The position numbers and the translations under genes were made by a program. This document shows, piece after piece, positions 45,007 to 55,752 of a stretch of 64,000 nucleotides of DNA. The notes beneath the pieces were generated by a model. It searched no databases. It was not told where the DNA came from and saw only the letters and a list, made by a program, of their open reading frames with translations. The stretch's first letter is position 1, and every line of letters starts with the position of its first letter. The stretch spans positions 558,001-622,000 of the forward strand of contig NZ_CP014835.1 in NCBI RefSeq assembly GCF_001598035.1, in the 5' to 3' direction. This DNA comes from Streptococcus halotolerans (lineage in GTDB: Bacteria; Bacillota; Bacilli; Lactobacillales; Streptococcaceae).

Positions 45007-45990
45007 TTAGATAGAGTCACCATTCCAGATTGAATTTTTAACAATGACATAATCTACAAATTTCAAACTTTCGACATCTTTGCCACCTGCATAAGAAATT
45101 GATGATTGTAAATCTTGTTGCATTTCAGTCAAAGTGTCTTGAAGATGCCCTTTAGTTGGAAGAAGAATTTTCTTACCTTCAACATTTTTGTGCTCACCCT
45201 TTTGGTATTCAGATGCTGAACCATAGTATTCTTTAAAGGTTTCACCATCAACGTCAACGGTTTTTCCTGGACTTTCAATGTGTCCGGCAAAGAGCGAACC
45301 AATCATAACCATGCTAGCTCCAAAACGAATTGATTTGGCGATATCACCGTGAGTTCTTACACCTCCATCTGCAATAATTGGCTTACGAGCCGCTTTTGAA
45401 CACCAACGCAGCGCCGCTAATTGCCAGCCACCCGTACCAAAGCCAGTTTTAACTTTAGTGATGCACACTTTACCAGGACCAATACCGACTTTAGTAGCAT
45501 CTGCACCAGCATTTTCCAATTCGCGAACGCCCTCAGGTGTTCCCACATTACCTGCGATAACAAATGTTTCAGGAAGTTCCGCTTTAATGTGTTTGATCAT
45601 CTTGATAACACTATCAGCATGCCCATGGGCAATATCAATCGTGATAAATTCTGGCACATCATCTTTCAATGATGTTACAAAATCGTATTCGTATTCTTTA
45701 ACACCAACTGAAATTGACGCAATCAACCCCTGATCGTGCATACGTTTGATAAATGGTTTACGGGCCGCTTCATCAAAACGGTGCATGATATAGAAATAAC
45801 CACCTTTTGCTAATTGCTCAGCCACTTCTTCATCAATAATCGTCTGCATGTTAGCAGGAACGACAGGCATTTTGAAAGTATAGTTACCCAATTTGACAGT
45901 TGTATCAGCTTCAGAACGGCTATTGATGATACATTTATTAGGCACTAATTGAATATCTTCATAGTCAAAAACTGGTAAATCGCTAAACAT
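45007..45990 (-). CDS. guaC: GMP reductase
   Basis: The 327-residue enzyme turns GMP into IMP with NADPH and release of ammonia, returning guanine to the adenine branch. The catalytic cysteine is in [11 protein letters not shown] (about residue 175). [20 protein letters not shown] and the flap [12 protein letters not shown] are typical of the IMPDH/GMPR family, and there is no CBS domain, which excludes IMP dehydrogenase. GAGG precedes the ATG. The 330-base gap to the next gene holds a strong palindrome. Confidence 0.95.
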   Translation of the reverse strand: MFSDLPVFDYEDIQLVPNKCIINSRSEADTTVKLGNYTFKMPVVPANMQTIIDEEVAEQLAKGGYFYIMHRFDEAARKPFIKRMHDQGLIASISVGVKEYEYDFVTSLKDDVPEFITIDIAHGHADSVIKMIKHIKAELPETFVIAGNVGTPEGVRELENAGADATKVGIGPGKVCITKVKTGFGTGGWQLAALRWCSKAARKPIIADGGVRTHGDIAKSIRFGASMVMIGSLFAGHIESPGKTVDVDGETFKEYYGSASEYQKGEHKNVEGKKILLPTKGHLQDTLTEMQQDLQSSISYAGGKDVESLKFVDYVIVKNSIWNGDSI

Positions 45991-46224
45991 AATCTCCTCA
46001 TTTCTATTGCAGGCCAGGTCATAACAAGAAATGAAGCAAAGTGTTTACTTTTTTAGTCATTTTTCGTCAAAAAACCGTACATTTTCTCAAACCTACAACG
46101 CTTAAAAACTATAATGACCTTCCTATAACTACAAATTCGTAGCATCGCTAGGCAGTTTCTTGCCTTTCCTTTTTATATACTACTAAAGATATAAGTTTTT
46201 TACAATTTTTACTTTGTTTTATCA

Positions 46225-46253
46225 AATATAGTTCGTTTTTTACGAACTATATT
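46225..46253. repeat. Perfect palindrome AATATAGTTCGT-T5-ACGAACTATATT
   Basis: 12-bp perfect arms around five T, in the gap between divergent guaC and the PAS-like gene. No T-run follows, so an operator or structured RNA fits better than a terminator. The CGAAC cores recall PurR-type boxes, but the orientation is not the usual one. Confidence 0.6.
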
Positions 46254-46283
46254 CTTGGAGTTGTTTTTTCTTAATCTTAGCCA

Positions 46284-46312
46284 TTGCAGACTTTTCTTGT
46301 AAATAGTAAAAT
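46284..46312 (+). promoter_or_regulatory. Possible promoter of the PAS-like gene
   Basis: -35 TTGCAG (46284-46289), 17 bases, -10 TAAAAT (46307-46312). The start codon is only 6 bases further, so the transcript would be almost leaderless or the real start lies downstream. Confidence 0.4.
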
Positions 46313-46318
46313 AGACCC

Positions 46319-46999
46319 ATGTTATATCCCGTAAAAATAATGGCTTTCTGGTCACAACAAACTGATAAAACCTTTCTTGAGTGGTTACAAGATTCTTTCC
46401 ACCACCTCTTTGAACTTACTCTATCCAAGAACTTCATGGATCCGCAACAAATCAACTACATCGCCTTTGACAATAACAATCAGCTACTGCTTCATTCAGC
46501 AACTTTTGAAAGTTCACTTGAGATTCCAAAAAATTACATTGCTAATCCTTCCTTTATTTTACAATTAAGTCAACAGTTGACACAGTTTTATCAAAAATTG
46601 ATAGCTTATCCAGATAACTACCCTCTAAAGTTGGTTTATTTTGATGAAAACGGTCAACCCATTTATGACAATAAGGGATTTGATGGCAATTTTTTTGCTT
46701 TTAGTCAAGGAACTGAACCTTTGGAAAATTGGATTCAAGATGAAATAAAAGATAATGCCAATCATCAGGTGAGTGTTATGATACCGTCGAGTTCATTTGA
46801 CCAAATTCTCATTCAAGATTATCGAGGTTTATATGACCAAGAAGGGCATTTTCGTGGGACTTTCTCTCAAGTTATTGATCTCCACCCTCTTCTGGCAACC
46901 TATCTTGAGGAATCTGGTCAAGCCTTAGTGGGATGGTCAGATACCACCTCGGGTGCCTCTATTTCAAATCATTTATTTGATGACGATTATCATTCTTAA
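46319..46999 (+). CDS. Hypothetical protein with PAS-like C-terminus
   Basis: The 226-residue soluble protein has no signal peptide or membrane segment and is acidic. The C-terminal third, with YRGLYDQEGHFRGTFSQVID then LHPLLATYLEES, has the strand pattern of a PAS domain end. The N-terminal half has no family I know. No ribosome site precedes ATG 46319; an internal ATG at 46340 is no better supported. It stands alone on the + strand. I cannot assign a function. Confidence 0.6.
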   Translation: MLYPVKIMAFWSQQTDKTFLEWLQDSFHHLFELTLSKNFMDPQQINYIAFDNNNQLLLHSATFESSLEIPKNYIANPSFILQLSQQLTQFYQKLIAYPDNYPLKLVYFDENGQPIYDNKGFDGNFFAFSQGTEPLENWIQDEIKDNANHQVSVMIPSSSFDQILIQDYRGLYDQEGHFRGTFSQVIDLHPLLATYLEESGQALVGWSDTTSGASISNHLFDDDYHS

Positions 47000-47208
47000 A
47001 TACCTTCTTCGTTTATGATACCTTTGATAAACGATATATTAACGAGATGCTTTAACACATTTATTGCTTTTCAACGGACTATGGTATCTTTGTGGTCTTC
47101 TATCCACTATTTTTTGGAAATATGTTTTGGGTAAACTACTGGCTCGCACTCACAGCTTTTTGGAAATTTACTTCGAATCTTCAGAGAGACAGCCTAAACG
47201 CTCCTCAT

Positions 47209-47246
47209 AAAAAACGAGACAGTTAAAAGTTCTGCCTCGTTTTTTT
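47209..47246. terminator. Terminator between convergent genes
   Basis: AAAAAACGAGACAG pairs with CTGCCTCGTTTTTT around an 8-9 base loop; it can serve both directions. The 47,000-47,208 stretch before it holds no gene. Confidence 0.8.
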
Positions 47247-47252
47247 ATTTTG

Positions 47253-48089
47253 CTATTTGATAACGTTTGTTGCAACGTCTTCGCCAAACCATTTCGTTGA
47301 AATGTCTTGGAATTTACCCTCTTTATACAATTTTTTGAACGCTCCGTTAACTTTCTTAACTAAGGTCTTATCTGCTTTACGTGCCCCCACTGCAAAGTCT
47401 TCACCTGTGAAGTCACCAGTTACAATATTATACTGGTCAATATCACCTTCCTCTTTAAGGTAATAGTTTGCATAGACACGGTCAATGAGGAGACCATCAA
47501 TACGGTCATTTTTCAAATCAATCAGAGCTTGTGTAAATGTTTCATATTGAGTGGCATCACCATCTTTGACCAAATCTTTAAGTACTTTAGGATTAGCGGT
47601 AAAGGCTTCGTAACCAGATGACCCAGATTGCGCACCTAGAACCTTATCCTTCATATCTTTAAAATCCGTGATATGGTTAGACTTTTTAGACACCAGTACC
47701 TGTTCATTTTTCATGTAAGGATTAGTGAAAGCAACTTTTTCCTGACGTTCCTTGGTGATAGAGTAACCGTTCCAAATCATATCGATATTGCCATTTTCGA
47801 GTTCTGTTTCTTTCAAGTCCCAGTTAATAGCTTGCCATTTCACCTTGATACCATACTCTTTAAAAACAGCGTTGGCAAGGTCAATATCAAAACCAACATT
47901 TTGACCTGATTTATCTTCATACCCCATTGGTACAAATGTGTTATCAAAACCGATGGTAATGCTTTTTTTACTTTGATAGGTTTTCCAATTATCCTTTGTG
48001 GTAGTTTCTTTAGCCTTATTTGAACCACAAGCAACTAAAATAAAACTAGCAATAGCAAGTATTAAAACTGTTAAAAACTTCTTTGTCAT
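47253..48089 (-). CDS. Polar amino acid ABC transporter, substrate-binding lipoprotein
   Basis: The 278-residue lipoprotein has a signal ending FILVACGS (Cys about 21). The SBP_bac_3 family fold shows ITIGFDNTFVPMGYEDKSG, NVGFDIDLANAVFKEYGIKV and IDMIWNGYSITKERQEKVAF. It binds a polar amino acid such as glutamine, arginine or cystine; the ligand cannot be read. It is last in an operon after permease and ATPase genes. Confidence 0.9.
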   Translation of the reverse strand: MTKKFLTVLILAIASFILVACGSNKAKETTTKDNWKTYQSKKSITIGFDNTFVPMGYEDKSGQNVGFDIDLANAVFKEYGIKVKWQAINWDLKETELENGNIDMIWNGYSITKERQEKVAFTNPYMKNEQVLVSKKSNHITDFKDMKDKVLGAQSGSSGYEAFTANPKVLKDLVKDGDATQYETFTQALIDLKNDRIDGLLIDRVYANYYLKEEGDIDQYNIVTGDFTGEDFAVGARKADKTLVKKVNGAFKKLYKEGKFQDISTKWFGEDVATNVIK

Positions 48090-48104
48090 ATGTCTTCCCC
48101 TTTG

Positions 48105-48734
48105 TTATTTGGGATTGACCTTTAAAATATCATCAGCAATACTTTCAGCAAAGGCCATATCGTGCGTCACCACAATTTGGGTGATTCCCGTCTCGCGGTT
48201 CTGTAAAATCAAGTTCTCCACTTCTTTTCGAAGCTCAGGATCCAGGGCAGATGTTGGCTCGTCATAACCAATAATCTGTGGATCTATCATCATCGCACGT
48301 GCAAGGGCGACCCTTTGTTTTTGACCGCCTGATAGAGAATGGGGATACACCTCAACATGTTCCCCCAGACCTAAACGATTTAGCAAATCAATTGCTTTAT
48401 CTTTAGCGACTTCTCGTGAGGTACCCATGGTTTTCATAGGTGACAATATTAAATTTTCCAAAACTGTCATATGCGGGAAAAGTTGAAAATCTTGAAATAC
48501 AAATCCAAGCAAATTTTGCTCTTCAAGATGATCAATAGCAACTTCTTGACCATTGTAAACAATCTGACCTGAATCAACCTTTTCTAAACCAGCAAGCATA
48601 CGTAGGAGTGTTGTTTTTCCGCCACCGGACGGACCTACCAAAGCTAAAATACGTCCTTGGGAAATGGTCAGATTAAAATTTTCAAAAATAACTTTTGAGC
48701 CATAAGCTTTAGAAATATTTTTTAATTCTAACAT
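48105..48734 (-). CDS. Polar amino acid ABC transporter ATPase
   Basis: The 209-residue ATPase shows GPSGGGKTT (about residue 34), LSGGQKQRVALARAMM, IIGYDEPTSALD and VTHD. It is a little shorter than the usual 240 residues of GlnQ-like proteins because it ends soon after the switch histidine. It should drive the adjacent permease and binding protein. Confidence 0.92.
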   Translation of the reverse strand: MLELKNISKAYGSKVIFENFNLTISQGRILALVGPSGGGKTTLLRMLAGLEKVDSGQIVYNGQEVAIDHLEEQNLLGFVFQDFQLFPHMTVLENLILSPMKTMGTSREVAKDKAIDLLNRLGLGEHVEVYPHSLSGGQKQRVALARAMMIDPQIIGYDEPTSALDPELRKEVENLILQNRETGITQIVVTHDMAFAESIADDILKVNPK

Positions 48735-48895
48735 AAGGCTTCCTTTCTAATACGACCATGGGTCGATAGGCAATAAAACGTTGGCGCTTATCTAAAGACA
48801 TGGATAACGTTATCGCTTAGCAAGTGTGAGCATCAAACACTTATAGCAACACTGGCATTTCAATGTGGGGTTTCCTCTTTAGAAACACTCTCTAC

Positions 48896-49537
48896 TTACT
48901 GATAATAATTGAATTTTTTTTCAACTTGTTTAGAGATAATCGTAACTAAACCAATTAGAATAAGGTAGATAGCTCCTGCGATAAACATAGGTGCCAGAGT
49001 CGCATCGCGGTTAGCAGCTGTTTTACTTGCGAGCAACAAATCACCTACACCTAGAACATATACCAAAGAAGAATCTTTGACAAGATTAATAACTTCGTTA
49101 AAGACGCTTGGTAAAACAACTTTAAACACTTGAGGTAAGATAATGTAGCGAACCGTTTGGAATTGGCTAAATTTTAAGACCTTTGCAGCTTCGTATTGTC
49201 CTTTAGGAATGGCTTCAATTCCTCCGCGGAAGATTTCCGCAAAATAAGCAGCATAATTAAGAGTAAAAGCAAGAATGGCTGCTGGCATACGGTCCATGGT
49301 TACACCAACACTCGGTAACACGTAATAGAAAAAAATCAGCTGTAATAAAAGGGGGGTTCCGCGCATGATCCAAATATAGAGCGTGATGAGCCACTCTAAC
49401 GGTTTTAACTTAACTTGCATCAAGAAAGCAAGTAGAGCTCCGATTGGAATTGATAATATCATAACAATAAAAAATACTTGCAAGGTAACCAGGGCGCCTT
49501 GCAGCAAGCTTGGTAATACCTCTGATATATAGGTCAT
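48896..49537 (-). CDS. Polar amino acid ABC transporter permease
   Basis: The 213-residue permease (HisM/GlnP type) has about five helices and the coupling loop YAAYFAEIFRGGIEAIPKGQ followed by EAAKVLKFS. The N-terminal HEQMN-like region (LLQGALVTLQVFFIVMILS) is typical. I use ATG 49537 with GGAG 6 bases ahead. The 160-base gap to the ATPase gene contains no separate gene. Confidence 0.9.
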   Translation of the reverse strand: MTYISEVLPSLLQGALVTLQVFFIVMILSIPIGALLAFLMQVKLKPLEWLITLYIWIMRGTPLLLQLIFFYYVLPSVGVTMDRMPAAILAFTLNYAAYFAEIFRGGIEAIPKGQYEAAKVLKFSQFQTVRYIILPQVFKVVLPSVFNEVINLVKDSSLVYVLGVGDLLLASKTAANRDATLAPMFIAGAIYLILIGLVTIISKQVEKKFNYYQ

Positions 49538-49805
49538 ATGTGACTCCAAAAAAAATTATTTCCGTATATTATATCAAAATTTTAGCTATTTTAGAAGAAA
49601 TCGTTAAAAAATATAGCTTAAAATTTATCAAAAGCCATAAAAAATGCAAAAAGAAGCGATACAAAACTGTTCAGATTAATCACAGTTCTATATAACACTC
49701 CATTGCTAGAAAGATTGGGTAATTTAAAGATGCTAAATACTAGCAGAAAAACGGTTGTCAGTAGGTTATCTAAACCCCTTTGCCATATTTTTCTAAGTAC
49801 CTTGA

Positions 49806-50144
49806 TTACAGTTTTTTAACAAATTCTGATTTAAGTTTCATCGCTCCAAAGCCATCAACTTTACAGTCAATGTTATGATCACCTTCAACTAATCGAATGT
49901 TCTTAACTCGTGTGCCTTGTTTAATATCTTTTGGGGCACCTTTTACTTTAAGGTCTTTAATCACAGTAACTGTATCACCGTCTGCTAGACGCGTACCATT
50001 ACTATCTTTAACGATCAATCCCTCTTCTTCCTCAGCCACTTCGCTTGGCGACCATTCATAAGCACACTCAGGACAAACTAATAACGTTCCATCCTCATAA
50101 ACATACTCTGAGTTACATTTTGGACAATTTGGTAATGACATCAT
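49806..50144 (-). CDS. PhnA/YjdM-like zinc-ribbon protein
   Basis: The 112-residue protein starts with a zinc ribbon ([21 protein letters not shown]) split here as CPKC and CPEC, and ends with the YjdM domain: [20 protein letters not shown] and [18 protein letters not shown]. Despite the old name, it is not shown to act in phosphonate use; its role is unknown. It is a single gene with a weak GGAG site. The 49,550-49,805 gap on its downstream side is empty. Confidence 0.9.
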   Translation of the reverse strand: MMSLPNCPKCNSEYVYEDGTLLVCPECAYEWSPSEVAEEEEGLIVKDSNGTRLADGDTVTVIKDLKVKGAPKDIKQGTRVKNIRLVEGDHNIDCKVDGFGAMKLKSEFVKKL

Positions 50145-50248
50145 ATCTCCTAAATAATAATAATTCTCTTTATTTTACTTTAGAATACTTGATTTGGCAA
50201 GCCTATATTGAATAAAAAAAGATGGAGCAATTCCATCTTTGGTTACGA

Positions 50249-51403
50249 TTATTGATGTTTCAATCCTTCCACACTAGCAAGGATTTCATCCACGAGTGTC
50301 TGATCATCAAGACCAGTAACGTCAACGATAACGTCACGAAGTGATTTTTCAGATAACAACTGCTGGAGTTGGACACTTTGCTCATCATTGTCATCTTTAT
50401 AGTTAAAGACAAATGCAACCGTTTTAAGAAGATTGTCGTATGATAACCCACGATCACGCAATTCACGAATTGGACGAATAAATCGCTCATCAAAACCAAG
50501 TTTACGGATTGGTGTGCGAGCTACACGGACAACATCATCAACAATATATGGATTTTCAAAACGGCTGATAATCACCTCATGATAGGCTTTCAAATCCGCT
50601 TCATCAAAGCCCCACTTAGCAATCAGCAACGAACGAATTTCACCAAGGACAGCTTCCAGTTGTGCTTTAACATCAGCATTTTGGAGGGCTTCAAGAATCG
50701 TTTTGGCACCGTAGTATGCCCCTGTGTAAGCTGATGTGGCATGACCTGAGTTAACAGAGAACAATTTACGTTCAATAAATGGTTCCAAGTCTTCTTCATA
50801 GTGCACGCCTTCCAATTTTAAGGCGGTATTCTTCATACGGCTTGTTTCCACTACCCACTCGCTAAATGGTTCTACGACAACAAAAAGTGGGTCCTCGTGA
50901 TTTTGAGCTGGTACAATGCGATCAACAGCCGCATTTGGGAACCCAACGTACTCTTCAATATAAGCCAACTCTTCGTCTGAAAGGTATTTTTTGACTTCTT
51001 CGTATAAAAATTGTGAACCACCAATCATATTTTCACAAGCTAAAACATCAATAGGTTGTGTGTTTCCAGCTTCTTTACGAACTTTCAATCCATTCGCAAT
51101 TAATTCTGCGATAAATGGTAAGATATTTGGTCCAATGGCTGTTGTAATCAAATCTGCTTCCGCAACTGCTGCCACTACATCAGCTGGATTTTTTGAGTTG
51201 TTAATACCTGAAACATTTGAAATGCTAATGTGACGCTTACCATCTTCAGCAATTTCAATATCATAACCATGACGATCATTCAGAGCGTCGATAATCCTTT
51301 CGTTAACATCTACAAAGTCAATCGAAAAGTCATTGGCGAATAAAATATCACCAATAAAGCCTCGACCAATATTTCCGGCACCAAAATGTACTGCTTTTTT
51401 CAT
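50249..51403 (-). CDS. mtlD: Mannitol-1-phosphate 5-dehydrogenase
   Basis: The 384-residue enzyme oxidises mannitol-1-phosphate to fructose-6-phosphate with NAD. The nucleotide site is [14 protein letters not shown] at the start; the catalytic region is [17 protein letters not shown] with its conserved lysine and histidines. It is last in the mtlA-mtlR-mtlF-mtlD operon, 12 bases after mtlF. Confidence 0.97.
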   Translation of the reverse strand: MKKAVHFGAGNIGRGFIGDILFANDFSIDFVDVNERIIDALNDRHGYDIEIAEDGKRHISISNVSGINNSKNPADVVAAVAEADLITTAIGPNILPFIAELIANGLKVRKEAGNTQPIDVLACENMIGGSQFLYEEVKKYLSDEELAYIEEYVGFPNAAVDRIVPAQNHEDPLFVVVEPFSEWVVETSRMKNTALKLEGVHYEEDLEPFIERKLFSVNSGHATSAYTGAYYGAKTILEALQNADVKAQLEAVLGEIRSLLIAKWGFDEADLKAYHEVIISRFENPYIVDDVVRVARTPIRKLGFDERFIRPIRELRDRGLSYDNLLKTVAFVFNYKDDNDEQSVQLQQLLSEKSLRDVIVDVTGLDDQTLVDEILASVEGLKHQ

Positions 51404-51415
51404 CCTATCCTCCTT

Positions 51416-51853
51416 TTAGGCAACACTGTTCAACAAACGGATAACTTCTTCTTCTGTTTGAGCATCTGCTAATTTTACCACATTATTAACATCTGCGCAG
51501 AAGATAGAAATTTTCTGAATCATATCCAAGTGCTCGTCTCCAATTCCTGCAATACCAAACAAAACTGTTGCGGTTTGTGGGCTTTCGTCCGTTCCAAAAT
51601 TAACACCTTTAGGTACTTGAACAACAGTGATACCAGATTTCAAAACTTCTTTTTTGGCATTATCTGTGCCATGTGGAATCGCAATAAAATTGCCCATGTA
51701 AACAGATAATTCTTCATTACGCGTAATCATGGCATCTACATATGATGGATTAACATAACCTCCATCTTTGAGAAGATTACCACAATAGCGAATGGCCTCT
51801 TCCTTGTTATCAAACGATTGATTTAACTTAATGAGTTCTTTTTCGAATTGCAT
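51416..51853 (-). CDS. mtlF: Mannitol PTS EIIA component
   Basis: The 145-residue cytoplasmic PTS protein passes phosphate from HPr to MtlA. The phosphorylated histidine is in [14 protein letters not shown] (about residue 65). The start [19 protein letters not shown] at ATG 51853 has GGAGA ahead; a longer frame upstream overlaps mtlR and is not supported. It starts one base after the mtlR stop codon. Confidence 0.95.
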   Translation of the reverse strand: MQFEKELIKLNQSFDNKEEAIRYCGNLLKDGGYVNPSYVDAMITRNEELSVYMGNFIAIPHGTDNAKKEVLKSGITVVQVPKGVNFGTDESPQTATVLFGIAGIGDEHLDMIQKISIFCADVNNVVKLADAQTEEEVIRLLNSVA

Positions 51854-51854
51854 A

Positions 51855-53804
51855 TTAATTCTCCATTTTTTTGATATTTTCTGTGAAAATTTGGTTAAGC
51901 AACTGATAGATAATAGCCTTATTACCAGTTTTGTAAATCTCTGTATAGAGATGATTTTCAATAATTGATTGACCAATTGCTGTCATCAACTCCCTAACAG
52001 TTTCACTTTCGGAAATGCCCGTCAGCATGACTAATACTCTTGTAATCACTTCGGGCTCTCCATTCATCGAAATAGCTGTTACAGGTTGTTCCAAATCACA
52101 AACATAAAAGCCTGATTGTTTGACACTACTTGACTGTGTATGAAGCAGCATTAAGCCCGTTTCGGGAACGGCCATGGGACTTTGCTCAAAGCGTTGGATT
52201 AACTTTGCCGATAAATAATCATAATCAGCAATTCCTGGTAAGACGCTAACGACGGTCGCCACTGCCTCTTCGAAAGCTCCAACATTAGCGACTTGATAGA
52301 CATTAAAATGTTGTAATAAAGACTGGCTGACTACCAGATAATCTTGAACATCAAAGCTAGCCTCAATTGGCAAGTCATCACGAACAACTACCTCACGATT
52401 TTCTTGCACACCCTGCAAGAAATCCTGAAGAGCAAGAAGTTCCTTCCCGTCAGGATAAATCGGAATAAAATAGAAATCTTCTGTAGTCGGTTGTGTTGTT
52501 AAAACAGCATCATACTGCTGAATGGCGGTTACCTCAATCTGACTCGGTGAGGTAACACTTAGCCGTTCTATAAAAGGTGCCAAATGTTTAATCCGAGTCA
52601 CTAAGAGCTCTCTAGCCAAGGGTCTTTCATCTGTCAATAACAAGAGACGAATAGGATAGATATCAGGACTTCTTCTTAAACTAGAAGCAAAATGTAAGGT
52701 AATCAGTTCGTATTCATTCTCTGTCTGTAAGTATGGTGGGAAAATGTCTTTAACCAACAGACTGACAACGCGATGCAGATAGGAACTGTGTTTCAAAGCA
52801 CTATGCGCAATAGCATTCTGACTAGACTCACCAAACATTTCTGGAACAGCTAAACTTAACCGAATATGATTAAAAAGAAATTTAAACAAAACCTGATCTT
52901 TCGCAAAGTTAATTTTTGTGTAAAGAGATACTTTATCAATTAAATTCGAGATATTGTAGTAAAACTCACTATCCATCTGCTCTTGAAAAAGCGGAATGGG
53001 TTGTCGTTTAATGACAAATTCATCCAAACGTTGAGCAAAATATAAAATTTCTTGTAAGTTAAAAAACTGACCAGATTGTTTGGCATAATCATTAAAAAGT
53101 GATCGGGTTAAATCAAGAGCTTCTCGACTAACAGGTCGACTTTGTAGGTCCAGCTGATTAGCATTAGCCAAACTCAATAAAACAATCAGAAAGTGCCCCA
53201 TAATAGTGTCACATTCAGGAAGTTGCTCACTAATTTGTTCAAAAAGTTTTTTTGCAATCTTAAACTGCTTCACATTAAACCACGTCAGTTTTACTTGCTC
53301 TAACTTACCAAAGTCAGAAACAGCCTGACTTCGTGTTAAAATAACAGCTGCTAACCATCTTTTTAATCCTTTATCTCCTTCAAGGGAATAACCTCCCTGG
53401 CGATGCAGGCGGAGTTCAAACACCTTGAAACGTTCTTCAATGATAGCAATATCTTGGATGATTGTCACATTACTCACTAAAAAGACTTCTTGTAACCATT
53501 CATTGGTTAAAGGCTTGCTTTCCATTAATAAAGAGAGGGAAATTTGAGAAAGTCTTTCTCTCTGAGAATACATCTTTTGGTACTGGTAATGCTTTAGTTG
53601 ATCTAACTCACCAGATAAGTAATATTTCCCAGACTCTCTTAATACCCCGATTTGATGAGTATGTAAACTCTCGGTAAGATCAGCAATCGTCCGATAGGTG
53701 GTCCGTTTTGACACTTGTAAAATCTCTGTTAGTTGATTGACGGAAAGCTTCCCATATTTCAGGAAAGCTTTCAGCAATTGTTCTTCTCGTTTTGTCAATA
53801 GCAT
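51855..53804 (-). CDS. mtlR: MtlR, PRD-containing activator of the mannitol operon
   Basis: The 649-residue regulator has an N-terminal helix-turn-helix ([20 protein letters not shown]), two PRD modules (about 190-400) whose histidines are targets of PTS phosphorylation, an EIIB-Gat-like domain (about 405-490) and a C-terminal EIIA-like domain with [11 protein letters not shown] near residue 550. It lies inside the operon it should activate. A matching operator lies upstream of mtlA. Confidence 0.93.
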   Translation of the reverse strand: MLLTKREEQLLKAFLKYGKLSVNQLTEILQVSKRTTYRTIADLTESLHTHQIGVLRESGKYYLSGELDQLKHYQYQKMYSQRERLSQISLSLLMESKPLTNEWLQEVFLVSNVTIIQDIAIIEERFKVFELRLHRQGGYSLEGDKGLKRWLAAVILTRSQAVSDFGKLEQVKLTWFNVKQFKIAKKLFEQISEQLPECDTIMGHFLIVLLSLANANQLDLQSRPVSREALDLTRSLFNDYAKQSGQFFNLQEILYFAQRLDEFVIKRQPIPLFQEQMDSEFYYNISNLIDKVSLYTKINFAKDQVLFKFLFNHIRLSLAVPEMFGESSQNAIAHSALKHSSYLHRVVSLLVKDIFPPYLQTENEYELITLHFASSLRRSPDIYPIRLLLLTDERPLARELLVTRIKHLAPFIERLSVTSPSQIEVTAIQQYDAVLTTQPTTEDFYFIPIYPDGKELLALQDFLQGVQENREVVVRDDLPIEASFDVQDYLVVSQSLLQHFNVYQVANVGAFEEAVATVVSVLPGIADYDYLSAKLIQRFEQSPMAVPETGLMLLHTQSSSVKQSGFYVCDLEQPVTAISMNGEPEVITRVLVMLTGISESETVRELMTAIGQSIIENHLYTEIYKTGNKAIIYQLLNQIFTENIKKMEN

Positions 53805-53891
53805 AAACTTATTATACTACTTTTCTATTCTTGCTTTCAATGCCACTATTAGACAGTAACTTCCAAATGACATGATGGAGTTTTCATTTAA

Positions 53892-55664
53892 TTATTTATT
53901 CATTCTAGCGACCATTTTGTCATATTCTGGTGTGGTAACAAGACTATCAACGACAAGAAGTTGAGCATTTGGTGCAGCTGATTGGACATCAGTTTGATTA
54001 GCAATTGTGGTGACGACAAGAATATTTTTGGCATTAAAACGGTCAAGTTCGACAAAAGCTGCTTTTGATACTGGAATACCAATATTTTGATGCTTAAAGA
54101 TGGCTTCAAGAGTCGCTTGACCCATTGTTGCTGAACCTTCGGCTTTTCCATAAGCAAATACGACTTCGTCAATTTGGTTCAAATCAACCTTTTCATCTGT
54201 TGTAACAGCTTGAGTCTCTTCTATTGGAACAGTCGCTGTTTCTTCTTCTACTAATAGAGATACAATTTCATCATATTTTGGTGTGGCCAAGAAATTATCC
54301 ACTGAAACGTGTGCGGCACGTGGTGTCCGTTGATAAGCGCGTGCTGCTAACTCTTCTTGAGTCACAATCAAGGTGCGGTCAACATCTGTTAGGTTTGAAA
54401 TGGCTTTATTAGTAACAGGAATATTAAGACCAGCTTTTTTCACCTTATCACGCAGAATAGAGGCTCCCATAGCTGAACTTCCCATACCAGCATCGCAAGC
54501 GAAGATAATTTGATCAATAGAGGTTGCAGAAATATCTTCTGTGATTGGGGCTGATTCTGTTGACGTTGATTGACCTTTTGCTTGAGCTTTCGCCGCGGCT
54601 GTCGCTGCTTGAGCTTGGGCCAAATCGTCGCCTGTTGATTTATCAGTTTTAAGGATAATGGATGCTACAAGAAATGATGCTACTGTCGCGGCAAGAACAC
54701 CTGCAAGAACAACCAAGTGTGGTCCAAATCCTTTAGGTGCCATAGCCATAATAGCGATGATTGACCCTGGTGATGACGGTGACGTTAGACCTGCCCCAAG
54801 AAGTTGGAAGGTAAAGGTACCAGTCACACCACCTGCGATTGCTGCTAAGAACATAGCGGGTTTCATCATGACATATGGGAAGTAGATTTCGTGAATACCA
54901 CCAAGGAAGTGAATGATAGTTGCTCCCCATGAAGAAGCTTTTGCTGAACCTTTACCAAAGATACCATAAGCAAGGAGAATACCAAGACCAGGTCCAGGGT
55001 TGGCTTCAAGTAAGTAAAGAATTGATTTACCAGTAGCTGCTGCTTGTTCAGTACCCAGTGGGGTAAAGATGCCATGATTAAGAGCATTATTTAAGAAGAG
55101 AACTTTAGCAGGTTCAATAATCAAGTTGGCAATCGGTAAGAGTTTAGCATCAACAATAGCTTGAACACCATCACCAACCCAACCCGTCAATGTGGCAACA
55201 ACTGGACCAATGGCAAAGAAGGCAATAAGGACAAGACCAAAGCCGATTAAGCCAGCTGAGAAGTTGTTAACCAACATTTCAAATCCAGTTGGAATTTTTG
55301 ATTGGAATTTTTCATCGAACTTTTTGATTAGCCAACCACCGAGTGGTCCCATAATCATAGCCCCAATAAACATTGGCACTGTGGAACCAGCGATAGCACC
55401 AAACGTAGCAATGGCACCAACAACACCTCCACGTTGGGCATAGACGTTGTAACCACCAGTATAACCAATAAGAATGGGAAGCAAGTAAGTCAACATTGGA
55501 CCTACAATGGTGGCTAATTTTTCGTTTGGTAAGTAACCTGCTTCAATAAAAAGTGCTGTGATTACTCCCCACGCAATAAATGCCCCAATATTGGGCATGA
55601 CCATATTAGAAAGTGTTGTTCCAAGTTTTTGGATTTTCACTTTTAATGATGATTGTTGTTCCAT
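53892..55664 (-). CDS. mtlA: Mannitol PTS EIICB with a second, inactive IIB-like domain
   Basis: The 590-residue permease takes up mannitol as mannitol-1-phosphate. Residues about 10-340 form the membrane IIC domain (GWLIKKFDEKF, GGIHEIYFPYVMMKP). The first IIB domain (about 380-465) has the phosphocysteine in IIFACDAGMGSSAMGAS. A second IIB-like copy (about 495-588) has VVFAYGKAEGSATMGQA, where tyrosine replaces the cysteine, so it cannot accept phosphate. The last part VDSLVTTPEYDKMVARM mirrors VDNFLATPKYDEIVSLL of the first copy. EIIA is supplied by mtlF. Confidence 0.95.
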   Translation of the reverse strand: MEQQSSLKVKIQKLGTTLSNMVMPNIGAFIAWGVITALFIEAGYLPNEKLATIVGPMLTYLLPILIGYTGGYNVYAQRGGVVGAIATFGAIAGSTVPMFIGAMIMGPLGGWLIKKFDEKFQSKIPTGFEMLVNNFSAGLIGFGLVLIAFFAIGPVVATLTGWVGDGVQAIVDAKLLPIANLIIEPAKVLFLNNALNHGIFTPLGTEQAAATGKSILYLLEANPGPGLGILLAYGIFGKGSAKASSWGATIIHFLGGIHEIYFPYVMMKPAMFLAAIAGGVTGTFTFQLLGAGLTSPSSPGSIIAIMAMAPKGFGPHLVVLAGVLAATVASFLVASIILKTDKSTGDDLAQAQAATAAAKAQAKGQSTSTESAPITEDISATSIDQIIFACDAGMGSSAMGASILRDKVKKAGLNIPVTNKAISNLTDVDRTLIVTQEELAARAYQRTPRAAHVSVDNFLATPKYDEIVSLLVEEETATVPIEETQAVTTDEKVDLNQIDEVVFAYGKAEGSATMGQATLEAIFKHQNIGIPVSKAAFVELDRFNAKNILVVTTIANQTDVQSAAPNAQLLVVDSLVTTPEYDKMVARMNK

Positions 55665-55703
55665 GAGAACGCCTCCTATTTTTTTTACATATTCATGATA
55701 TCA

Positions 55704-55717
55704 TTAAAGCGCTTTCT
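55704..55717. promoter_or_regulatory. cre-like CcpA site at the mtlA promoter
   Basis: TTAAAGCGCTTTCT differs from the cre pattern TGWAARCGYTWWCW at one key position. It lies about 40 bases before the mtlA start codon, fitting repression in glucose. Confidence 0.6.
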
Positions 55718-55731
55718 ACAACACTCAAACT

Positions 55732-55752
55732 TTGACACAATTTTTGTGCCAA
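55732..55752. promoter_or_regulatory. MtlR operator TTGACACA-N5-TGTGCCAA
   Basis: It matches the Bacillus MtlR pattern TTGNCACA-N4-TGTGNCAA except for one extra spacer base. It lies upstream of the cre site and the mtlA promoter region. Confidence 0.7.

Noticed and set aside
45421..45733. Long frames opposite guaC, topA, mtlA and pyk
   Set aside because: They lie fully inside strongly supported genes, have odd composition and no ribosome sites; they are antisense shadows.
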